From Anaerolineales bacterium (GTDB lineage Bacteria > Chloroflexota > Anaerolineae > Anaerolineales > Villigracilaceae), in NCBI GenBank assembly GCA_013140605.1, contig JABFSL010000012.1:1-64000 (forward strand): 64,000 nucleotides of DNA, given 5' to 3'. A program made the position numbers and the translations under genes. This document shows, piece by piece, positions 7,005 through 14,371 of the stretch; position 1 is the first letter of the stretch; each line of letters opens with the position of its first letter. Under the pieces are notes generated by a model. That model was not told the DNA's origin and did no database searches. It was given only the letters and a program-made list of their open reading frames with translations.

Positions 7005-7667
7005 ATGAAAAAACAACAAGATGAAGAATTTCCCATTCTGGTTGCGCAGGATGGCCCGCTAAAGGGACAGCGCTGGTCTTTGAGCGGCACCTTGATGGTT
7101 GGCCGCGACCCCACCTGCGAGATCACCATTCAAGACCGGCAGGTATCGCGTTTTCATGCGCGCATTTCGCCCACGCCCGAAGGCGTCACAATCGAAGATC
7201 TTGGCAGTAAGAATGGCACCGTTCATAATGGCACCGAACTGACCGCGCCTGTCATGCTTCAGGATGGTGACATGCTTGGCATTGCGCTCGCGCAGCAATT
7301 CCTCTTTCTAACATCCGATGCGACCATGCCTCTGGCTGAAGGCGGCATCCGTTCCGCCCGCCTTTTGATGGATCAAAAATCAAGGCAGGTTTGGATCAAT
7401 CAACAGCAGGTTGCTCCGCCATTGTCTGCCCAGCAGTTCAGGTTGTTATGGAAATTGTATGAAAGCAAGGGACAGGTTATTAGCCGCAGCGATCTTGTCA
7501 GTATTGTGTGGGGGGAGGATCAAATGGCGGGTGTCTCAGATCAGGCGCTGGATGCGCTCATCCGCCGTCTGCGTGACCGTCTCGCCGCGCTCGACCCAAC
7601 GCATCAATACATTGACACTGTGCGCGGGCATGGGATGCGGCTTGATAATCCGCCTGCTGGTGAATAA
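7005..7667 (+). CDS. FHA-domain winged-helix transcriptional regulator
   Basis: A 220-residue protein. Residues ~20-100 form a forkhead-associated domain with the phosphopeptide-binding signature GRDPTCEI, SRFHARI and LGSKNGT. Residues ~115-215 form an OmpR/PhoB-type winged helix (LSAQQFRLLWKLYESKGQVI ... ALIRRLRDRL ... YIDTVRGHGMRL). It lacks a receiver domain, so the input is probably a phosphorylated Thr/Ser protein rather than a histidine kinase. Start supported by GAGGCAAC before the ATG. The HugZ-like gene starts 5 bases after the stop, so they probably form an operon. Confidence 0.88.
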   Translation: MKKQQDEEFPILVAQDGPLKGQRWSLSGTLMVGRDPTCEITIQDRQVSRFHARISPTPEGVTIEDLGSKNGTVHNGTELTAPVMLQDGDMLGIALAQQFLFLTSDATMPLAEGGIRSARLLMDQKSRQVWINQQQVAPPLSAQQFRLLWKLYESKGQVISRSDLVSIVWGEDQMAGVSDQALDALIRRLRDRLAALDPTHQYIDTVRGHGMRLDNPPAGE

Positions 7668-7672
7668 AAATT

Positions 7673-8146
7673 ATGGATGTCCAATCAGAAAAACTTCTCG
7701 CCCAGATCATTCGTACCATGCGCGTTGCCTCATTAGGCACACTGCGTGATGAAGCTCCGCTTATTTCCATGGTGGCTTATATCGTCTCCCAGGATTTTTC
7801 GGCCTTCCATATTTTTATCAGCAGGCTTGCCCAGCATACGATAGACATGCAAAAAGACAAGCGCATGTGCCTGCTCATCGCGCAAACCGATGATGGCCGC
7901 GCCGACCCGCAAACGCTTGCGCGCGTTACCATTCGCGGCACAGCCGAATTTATGGAAGTTGGCGAGCCGGGTTATACGCCGGTCAAAAAACAATACATCG
8001 AACGGTTTCCCGAATCGGAACAATTATTCACCCTCGCAGATTTTGGAATGTGGCGCATCAAACCAAGGGGCGGAAGATATGTTGCCGGTCTTGCGAAAGC
8101 ATTCAACATCACACCAGAATTGTTAATAAAAGTTTCAGCGCGATAA
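7673..8146 (+). CDS. HugZ-like / pyridoxamine 5'-phosphate oxidase-fold protein
   Basis: A 157-residue protein of the split-barrel flavin-binding superfamily. It opens with an N-terminal strand pattern (MRVASLGTLRDEAPLISMVAYI) and has a later ARVTIRGTAEFMEV barrel strand, followed by the YIERFPESEQLFTLADF segment seen in HugZ-type heme-utilisation proteins and PPOX-class enzymes. The exact substrate (heme, FMN or F420) cannot be told from the sequence. Directly downstream of the FHA regulator. Confidence 0.75.
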   Translation: MDVQSEKLLAQIIRTMRVASLGTLRDEAPLISMVAYIVSQDFSAFHIFISRLAQHTIDMQKDKRMCLLIAQTDDGRADPQTLARVTIRGTAEFMEVGEPGYTPVKKQYIERFPESEQLFTLADFGMWRIKPRGGRYVAGLAKAFNITPELLIKVSAR

Positions 8147-8150
8147 ATCA

Positions 8151-8188
8151 AGTGACAGTCACCTTTGCAAAGGTGACTGTCACTTTTT
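8151..8188 (+). terminator. Long perfect palindrome with T-tract
   Basis: Bases 8151-8184 form an uninterrupted 34-bp palindrome (AGTGACAGTCACC ... GGTGACTGTCACT) followed by TTTTT. It ends the FHA-HugZ operon. It also lies only 13 bases before the PIG-L start, so the 3' arm adjoins that gene's ribosome site (GGAG at 8190-8193). Confidence 0.75.
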
Positions 8189-8197
8189 GGAGTCAAA

Positions 8198-9007
8198 ATG
8201 GAATCATTAAAACTACTTGCAGTCTTTGCTCATCCTGATGACGAATCAATGGGAATGGGCGGCACACTGGCAAAGTATTCCGCCGAGGGAGTGGATACAC
8301 ACCTCGTCTGCGCTTCACGCGGAGAGAGGGGCTGGTTCGGCTCCGAGGAAGAGAATCCAGGCTTGGAGAGTCTCGGCCAAACCCGCACTGTTGAGTTACA
8401 GAATGCGGTCAACGCACTGGGCATGCAATCATTGAACTTTCTCGGCTACATAGACGGTGATGTGGACAAAGCAGATCACGCCGAAGCCATCAGCAAAATC
8501 GTCACTCACATCCGCCGAATCAAGCCGCAGGTTGTTGTGACCTTTCCTCCCGATGGGAACTACGGCCACCCCGATCACATCGCCATCGGGCAATTCACCT
8601 CCGCCGCCATCGTCTGCTCCGCAGACTCAAGTTATAAAGATTTCGAAAATCTTCCAGCACATCGCGTTTCAAAAATGTATTACATGGTGGACGGAGAGAA
8701 TTTCATCAATCTCATTTCCCCATTTATGGGTGACATGACCTTCCCCGTGGACGACCAGCTTCGCGGAGAAATCGCCTGGAAGGAATGGATGATCACAACC
8801 CGCATTGACATGGCCGAACATTGCGGCGCGGCATGGGAAGCCATTCAATGCCATAAGAGTCAATTACCTACCATCGGCGCATTGGCTGAAATGCCAAAAG
8901 AATCCGCCGCCTCAGTCCTCTCCATGCAAGGGACTTTTTACCGCGCGTTTAGTCTGGTCAATGGGGGACGGAAAGTGGAAACTGATTTGTTTGAGGGATT
9001 GAGATAA
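8198..9007 (+). CDS. PIG-L (LmbE) family N-acetyl deacetylase
   Basis: A 269-residue zinc-dependent deacetylase of the GlcNAc-PI de-N-acetylase fold. The signature FAHPDDESMGMGG gives two metal ligands and the catalytic Asp; the third ligand is in GHPDHIAIG. Family members deacetylate GlcNAc-malate, GlcNAc-inositol or GlcNAc-lipids (BshB, MshB, PIG-L). No bacillithiol or mycothiol partner gene is adjacent, so the substrate is open. The gene stands alone between two hairpins. Confidence 0.87.
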   Translation: MESLKLLAVFAHPDDESMGMGGTLAKYSAEGVDTHLVCASRGERGWFGSEEENPGLESLGQTRTVELQNAVNALGMQSLNFLGYIDGDVDKADHAEAISKIVTHIRRIKPQVVVTFPPDGNYGHPDHIAIGQFTSAAIVCSADSSYKDFENLPAHRVSKMYYMVDGENFINLISPFMGDMTFPVDDQLRGEIAWKEWMITTRIDMAEHCGAAWEAIQCHKSQLPTIGALAEMPKESAASVLSMQGTFYRAFSLVNGGRKVETDLFEGLR

Positions 9008-9042
9008 AAAAAGTTTGGCGCTGGTCTCAGACCAGCGCCAAA
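9005..9042 (-). terminator. Terminator between convergent genes
   Basis: GTTTGGCGCTGGTCT (9012-9026) pairs with AGACCAGCGCCAAAC (9028-9042). A run of A at 9005-9011 acts as the T-tract for the minus strand, so it mainly terminates the CpXC gene. It may help stop PIG-L transcription too. Confidence 0.75.
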
Positions 9043-9047
9043 CACTA

Positions 9048-10409
9048 TTATCCCATTTTCTTCTTCATTGAATACTTCACTGCGATCTTGAAAACCTCAC
9101 TCAGCCTTTGTGCGAGCGGCTGCGCCTCCGTATTGCCCTGTTCGGCTTGAGCATCCATCTGTGCCACCAGTCCGCTTAAGGCTTCGAGAAATTGGTCGGT
9201 GATCACCGCGTCGTTATCGGCCAGCATTGTCTCAACAGCCGCATCATCAGGCAGTTGGATCAACTGCTCGATGAACGCCACTTCGGGCGGAGGCGCGCTG
9301 GCTTCCTGCAAGACCTGCGCCATCTTTTGCAGTTTGCCCATGCGCGTATAATCGTTTTTCTCAGAAGCCTGCCGCAGAAGTTGATTTACCACTTCCACAG
9401 AGTCCTGAGTAAAGCCCTCGATACTTTCATGGGTCGCTTTCTCCACATCCTCCTGCTTGAGCAGGTTTTCAACAAAATCGGTAGCCTGTTTGAAACGCGC
9501 TTCGAGTTGTTTATCCACTTCACTGGTGAAGAACAACAACTTCTCGCGGATGCCTTCCAGTCTTGCCTTTTCTTCAGGCATCGCCTTCTCGATCTTCTCG
9601 GTCAAATTTTGGAAGAAGATATAGTCCATGCCGGCGCGCGCCAGTTGCACATAAGCGCGGATGCGGGCATCATTCTGTGCCTCGAGGACGAAGTCCAGCA
9701 GTTTCTCGCGGTTGAGGCTTTGTCCCGCTTCCTGCAATACCTTTGTAGCTGCTTCTATTTCTCCGACAGATTCCTTAAGCTGACGGCCAAAAGCAGTCTC
9801 ATCCAAAAGTTGTTTCTGCAATTCGATCAACGCGCGCGCGATCGGCTCCTGTCCGCTTTGCATGGCGTTCTGCGCGATGCGGCTGAACAGCCCGAAGAAT
9901 TGTTCGTCAATGATCTTTTCATTTTGTTTGATCATCTCCGAGCGGACATCCGCCGTAGTGACCTGAAGCAAACGCTCCACAAGCTGAACCCGTTCCTGCT
10001 GTGACTTGATCATCTCGGATGAAATGCCATCCTTGTTCAGAATGGTCTCCATCATCGATTCAAATGTCAGGTTGGCTTGCGGACTGAACAAATAGCCTTT
10101 TCGTTTTTCAGCAGGCAAACGATCCACTACCTGTTTGATCAACGGCCCGATCATTTTTTCCTGCTCGTTGATCGGCATTCCCAATTCCATCGGGAAGAAG
10201 GTCAACAGCAATTCCTTATCATTGTCATGATAAACAACAGGCGTTGGAATGCGGCCTTCATATCCGCAGTATTGACAGCGGGCATGGTTGGATTGTCCGC
10301 TTAGCAGGCGCTGCTTGGCGGCGGGTTCGTGCGTCACATCGAAGAGTTGCTCAACATTGGCAGGGATGATCTGTCTGCAGCGGGGACATGAGATTTGTGT
10401 TTGTGGCAT
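9048..10409 (-). CDS. CpXC-domain protein
   Basis: A 453-residue protein starting with a zinc-ribbon CpXC domain (SCPRCRQIIPANVEQLFDVT, second pair HARCQYCGYEG) over about residues 1-140. The remainder is mostly helical and charged, with long runs such as EKIEKAMPEEKARLEGIREK. No membrane segment was seen. CpXC proteins are uncharacterised; the zinc ribbon suggests a protein or nucleic-acid interaction. Monocistronic by position, with its own terminator downstream. Confidence 0.8.
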   Translation of the reverse strand: MPQTQISCPRCRQIIPANVEQLFDVTHEPAAKQRLLSGQSNHARCQYCGYEGRIPTPVVYHDNDKELLLTFFPMELGMPINEQEKMIGPLIKQVVDRLPAEKRKGYLFSPQANLTFESMMETILNKDGISSEMIKSQQERVQLVERLLQVTTADVRSEMIKQNEKIIDEQFFGLFSRIAQNAMQSGQEPIARALIELQKQLLDETAFGRQLKESVGEIEAATKVLQEAGQSLNREKLLDFVLEAQNDARIRAYVQLARAGMDYIFFQNLTEKIEKAMPEEKARLEGIREKLLFFTSEVDKQLEARFKQATDFVENLLKQEDVEKATHESIEGFTQDSVEVVNQLLRQASEKNDYTRMGKLQKMAQVLQEASAPPPEVAFIEQLIQLPDDAAVETMLADNDAVITDQFLEALSGLVAQMDAQAEQGNTEAQPLAQRLSEVFKIAVKYSMKKKMG

Positions 10410-10452
10410 TTATGATTTCCGATTTTTGATTTTAGATTGACGATTTTATACT

Positions 10453-10490
10453 ATTACGAATCACGTATTGCGTTTTTCGTGATTCGTAAT
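10453..10490. repeat. Perfect inverted repeat between CpXC and pepF genes
   Basis: ATTACGAATCACG (10453-10465) and CGTGATTCGTAAT (10478-10490) form a 13-bp stem with a 12-base loop. It lies downstream of pepF and upstream of the CpXC gene. Without a clear T-tract on the minus side it is a weak terminator candidate, or a dispersed repeat. Confidence 0.5.
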
Positions 10491-10524
10491 CGACTAATGA
10501 CTATCAGACCAGACGACCAGAAGA

Positions 10525-12333
10525 CTATCCAACCAATTCTTCCAACCGATCAATATAGCCTTCCATCACCGCGAAGGTTTCTTCGACGGCTTTTGGTGTG
10601 GTTAGGTCAACGCCTGCTTTGTTGAGCACATCCAGCGGATAGACGGACGAACCAGATTTGAGGAATCCAAGATAATTTTCCACAGCGTTGGGTTCGCCGC
10701 GCAGGATTCTGCCGGAAAGAGCGTGCGCGCCCGAAATGCCTGTCGCATATTGATAAACATAATAGTCAGCGAAAAGATGACTAAATGTAGACCAAACCAT
10801 GCCCACGCGCGGACGATCAATTTTCACCTTGGGACCAAATCCCTCGGTAAACAGATCAGCCATCAGATTTTGCATTGAATCGGCGGTCAACGGTTCACCG
10901 CGTTCGGCGCGTTGATGAGTCTCCAGTTCGAAGCGAGCCAGAGTCGGCATCTGAAAGAAGTATCTAAAGAAGTTACCGCCGACCGCTTCTTCGATCAACG
11001 AGATCAGGAAATTCTTATCGGTGATTGTCTTGAGCAAATGTCCGCGCATCATGGCTTGATTAAAGTTTGAGGCGACTTCAGCCACGAAGAGCGAATAATT
11101 TGAGTAAGCCAGCGGCTGGTTTTGCCATGTGAGATACGAATGCATGGAATGACCCAACTCGTGCGCGAGTGTGCTCATGCTGCCGATGTCATTCGTAAAG
11201 GACATCATAATGAACGGGTGGGTCTTGGGAGCGCCGTACGAGAACGCGCCGTTCATCTTGCCCTGATTCGCGGTTGAATCCACCCAGCGGTCTTTGAGCG
11301 TACCCTGACGAAGTGTGTTTACATAATCCTTGCCGAGCGGCGCGAGGCTGTCGCTGATGAAGTCCACGGCCTTCTCGTAAGAAAGTGTGGTTTTCTTTTT
11401 AGCGATTGGCGCCCACATGTCGAAGTATTGGATTTCCTTCAATCCTAATGCCTTGCGGCGAATCTCAAAGTAGCGATGCCAGATGGGTAAATTCTTTTTG
11501 AACGTGTTAATAAGATTGTGGAATACTTCTTCGGGAACGTTGTTGTTGAACAAAGAAGCGGAGAGAGTTGTATTGAATTTTCTCGTACGCATATTGAATA
11601 CATTGGCGCTGATGGAAGTGGAAAGATTCGTAGCCAGTGTGTTTTTGAATTCGATATGTTTGTCTTGATAACTTTCAAAGGCGCTCTGACGAACTTTGCG
11701 GTCAGGATGCTCCAACAGAGTGGAATAGAAATTACCTTGAGTCACATCGTACTTTTTGCCTTTGCTGTCCACGGCGGGCGCAAATTTGAAATCGGCGTTT
11801 ACCAACATGCTGGTGCTTGTGGATGGTCCGCCAAATGGGTCGGCCAACATGCCGAGGATTTCCTCCACTTCACCGGAACGCACATGCGCCTGCTGGCGGA
11901 AGAGATCGTCAATGGCCTGTCCATAAACGGCAAGTTTATTATTTTCTTTCATCCACGCGTTGAGCTTTTTTCTGCCGATCTTAAGCAGTTCAGGATTCAG
12001 GAATGAAACCGCCGCAGCCACCTGACCATACATGCCCTGCGCTTTTCCAACCATCGCACCAGCAGCTTGACTGGTTGTATCCACTGCGTAGGAGAATTGC
12101 GCATACATGAATACGGTCTGCGCGCGAAGAATCAGATCTTCGATGGCAGTGTAGCCCTTCAACAAGGTGGCGGAGCTTTCGCTGAGTTTTCCTTCAAACT
12201 TTTTTACTTTGGGAATGTCGTTCAAAACTGCCTGTAATGCGGCCTCCCATTCCTTTGGAGATTTATAAACACTTTCAGCATTCCATGTATATTTTTTATT
12301 GACCTTACTGCGAGGGGGAACTGTGTTTGCCAT
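10525..12333 (-). CDS. pepF: Oligoendopeptidase F (M3 family zinc metallopeptidase)
   Basis: A 602-residue cytosolic peptidase that cleaves short peptides. The zinc site is TLAHELGHSMHSYL (H391, E392, H395), with the third ligand in the following helix region (LFVAEVASNFNQ, glutamate). Length and the N-terminal helical lobe (NKKYTWNAESVYKSPKEWEA) fit the PepF family of about 600 residues. It starts at an ATG preceded by AAAGGAAAAATC. It lies about 50 bases after the histidine kinase gene on the same strand. Confidence 0.95.
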   Translation of the reverse strand: MANTVPPRSKVNKKYTWNAESVYKSPKEWEAALQAVLNDIPKVKKFEGKLSESSATLLKGYTAIEDLILRAQTVFMYAQFSYAVDTTSQAAGAMVGKAQGMYGQVAAAVSFLNPELLKIGRKKLNAWMKENNKLAVYGQAIDDLFRQQAHVRSGEVEEILGMLADPFGGPSTSTSMLVNADFKFAPAVDSKGKKYDVTQGNFYSTLLEHPDRKVRQSAFESYQDKHIEFKNTLATNLSTSISANVFNMRTRKFNTTLSASLFNNNVPEEVFHNLINTFKKNLPIWHRYFEIRRKALGLKEIQYFDMWAPIAKKKTTLSYEKAVDFISDSLAPLGKDYVNTLRQGTLKDRWVDSTANQGKMNGAFSYGAPKTHPFIMMSFTNDIGSMSTLAHELGHSMHSYLTWQNQPLAYSNYSLFVAEVASNFNQAMMRGHLLKTITDKNFLISLIEEAVGGNFFRYFFQMPTLARFELETHQRAERGEPLTADSMQNLMADLFTEGFGPKVKIDRPRVGMVWSTFSHLFADYYVYQYATGISGAHALSGRILRGEPNAVENYLGFLKSGSSVYPLDVLNKAGVDLTTPKAVEETFAVMEGYIDRLEELVG

Positions 12334-12386
12334 GATTTTTCCTTTTTCAATGAGGATGGATTATTTTACCATTTGAAGAATTGGTT

Positions 12387-13931
12387 CTAACGCGGAAGGG
12401 AGAAACAGATTCTCGCGCCAGAGTCAGGTTTCGGGTCGGCCCAGATGCGGCCGCCATGTGCCTCAACGATTGCGCGTGCGAGATAAAGTCCCAGCCCCGC
12501 GCCTTTCGTCTGCTTGACGGCATTCGTCGAACGATAGAAGCGGTCAAAAATATGCGGCAGGTCTTTGGCTTCAATGCCACTGCCTTCATCGCTGACGCAA
12601 ATAATGATTTGCTCGGGGCGCGCTGTGCCACTGATCTTGATCTCGCCTTGCGGCGCGTACTTGAGCGCATTGGAAACAAGATTGGAAATCACTTGCTCGA
12701 TGCGTGTTTCATCACCGATGATGACAGGGAAGTTTGGCGGAAACTCTGTGACGAGGCGATGTTTGGGAGATTGTGCCGCGAAGCGCTCGGTCACTCTTAA
12801 CGCAAGGCTGGGGACGGCGACATCGGCTTGATTCAAGCTGAGGCCCCCAGCTTGCAGCCGAGAAGCATCGAGCAAATCATCGATCATCTTCGATAAACGA
12901 TCAGCTTCCTCTTCGATGACGGCCAGTGAATCACTGATGGTGTGTTTGTCCCATCGCGCATCATCGCGCCGCAGTGTGGATGCATATCCTTTAATCAGCG
13001 CAACGGGTGTGCGCAGTTCATGACTTACAATGGAAATGAAGGTTGCTTTTATTTCATCGGCGGTTCTAAAATGTGTAATGTCGCGCACGCTGACAAAGAC
13101 ATTGCGTAATTTATTTTCGCTTGAAAGCAAAGGTGCGTACGTGATGCCGACAGGGAGGTGGGGCGGTAATGGTCTGTCAATATCACCTTCCACATATAAA
13201 GTCGCGTTGGGAGTAAGAGGCCATCCATTGAGTACAGATTCTTCGAGAGTTATACCTTGCGGTTCTTTCTTCCATTTAATGATCTCGCTGTGTTTTTTGC
13301 CGACAATTTCATCGCGGCTGAGGCTGTACAGTTTTTCAAACGCGCCGTTACAACGCTCGATCACAAGATCCGCGTTGAGAATCAGGATCCCATCTGCGGC
13401 AGAATCAAGGAGCGCATCAAGCCGTTGTTTTTCAAAAGAGACTTGTCCATAAAGCTGTGCGTTGAAGACTGCGATGGCGGCCTGATCTGCAAAGGATTGC
13501 AGAAGCACGCGGTCATTCGGCGTAAACAGGTCTGCGTAATTGCGGAAGATAAAGATCACACCGATGACCTGTCCATGCGCGGCGAGGGGCAGACCTGTGC
13601 CGTTGAGCAGCCCCATGCTGGCGGTGTAGGTTAAATCCTTTAACATGCGGTTGAGTTCACGCACATCTAATTCAGAGACTTTTTCTTCAGCCAGCAAAGG
13701 CGTGAGATAACTCATAAAAGCAGGAGCAATTCCATGAGCGGTAGAGACGCGCCAGCCCTCCGCCTGCTTGAGCGCGATCAATCCCGCCTGTCCCGCCAGC
13801 ATTTCGATGGAGACACGTAAAATGCGCGCCAGCAATTTCTCAAGATCTAATTCCTGAGTGAGCATGCGCGAAATTTCGAGCAGGTAATCTCGTTGGCGGA
13901 CGCGGAAGTCGGGTAAAAGGGAAGGCAGCAT
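12387..13931 (-). CDS. GAF-PAS sensor histidine kinase
   Basis: A 514-residue soluble kinase. A GAF domain spans roughly residues 20-165, a PAS domain 170-285 (DSAADGILILNADLVIERCN), and HisKA carries phospho-acceptor H304 in SIVSHELRTPVALIKGY. The HATPase domain shows the N, G1, F and G2 boxes (NLVSNALKYAP, VSDEGSGIE, IFDRFYRS, GAGLGLYLAR). No membrane segment is present, so the signal is cytosolic. No response regulator lies next to it, so it is an orphan. No Shine-Dalgarno was seen at the start chosen, so the N-terminus is uncertain by a few residues. Confidence 0.92.
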   Translation of the reverse strand: MLPSLLPDFRVRQRDYLLEISRMLTQELDLEKLLARILRVSIEMLAGQAGLIALKQAEGWRVSTAHGIAPAFMSYLTPLLAEEKVSELDVRELNRMLKDLTYTASMGLLNGTGLPLAAHGQVIGVIFIFRNYADLFTPNDRVLLQSFADQAAIAVFNAQLYGQVSFEKQRLDALLDSAADGILILNADLVIERCNGAFEKLYSLSRDEIVGKKHSEIIKWKKEPQGITLEESVLNGWPLTPNATLYVEGDIDRPLPPHLPVGITYAPLLSSENKLRNVFVSVRDITHFRTADEIKATFISIVSHELRTPVALIKGYASTLRRDDARWDKHTISDSLAVIEEEADRLSKMIDDLLDASRLQAGGLSLNQADVAVPSLALRVTERFAAQSPKHRLVTEFPPNFPVIIGDETRIEQVISNLVSNALKYAPQGEIKISGTARPEQIIICVSDEGSGIEAKDLPHIFDRFYRSTNAVKQTKGAGLGLYLARAIVEAHGGRIWADPKPDSGARICFSLPR

Positions 13932-14121
13932 TGTAATGAGGTAGTGTTTGTATATAAAAAACGAAAGCTGGGCGGTGCGGAATTATTTTATCACCGCACC
14001 AAAAGGATGAGTGATAGAGGTGTATTAACAAATCTTTTTAGGCTGGTTATTCCGAATTTTGATTGAGATGGCGGTGATAGTACTTATGACAATTAGCTTT
14101 CAATTCTGTATATTTTGTTTG

Positions 14122-14150
14122 TTGACTTGCTTATCATATTCTCATAGAAT
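14122..14150 (+). promoter_or_regulatory. Promoter of the giant surface-protein gene
   Basis: TTGACT (14122-14127), a 17-base spacer and TAGAAT (14145-14150). Transcription should start near 14157, leaving a leader of about 215 bases before the ATG at 14372. The 440-base gap 13932-14371 holds no other gene. Confidence 0.65.
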
Positions 14151-14246
14151 GTATGAGAAATAGTACTTTTGGGTACAAACGGAGCCATGAACCAGTGTCT
14201 TGATTTGGTCGCTTTTCTCTTAATTGAGTAAGGGCGCTGGCGAGCT

Positions 14247-14287
14247 AATAGCGAAACCGACCGTTGGTTGGTTTACGCTATTTTTAT
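14247..14287 (+). terminator. Terminator-like hairpin inside the giant gene's leader
   Basis: AATAGCG (247-253) pairs with CGCTATT (276-282), and AAACC-GACC continues against GGTTGGTTT. This makes a 16-bp stem with a 3-base loop and one bulge, followed by TTTTTATTT. It lies between promoter and start codon, so it would abort most transcripts unless relieved. The 90 bases upstream could hold a regulatory RNA, but I could not match them to a known riboswitch class. Confidence 0.65.
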
Positions 14288-14371
14288 TTAAACTTAATTT
14301 TATTTTTAGAGACAACTTGTGGGATGGGAGCATGATTTCAAATATTTTTTTGTACCATTTTCGGAGGGTCA

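Noticed and set aside
14157-14290. Known riboswitch (c-di-GMP, cobalamin, yybP-type) in the giant gene's leader
   Set aside because: I tried to match conserved motifs of these classes and found none; only a terminator-like hairpin is supported.
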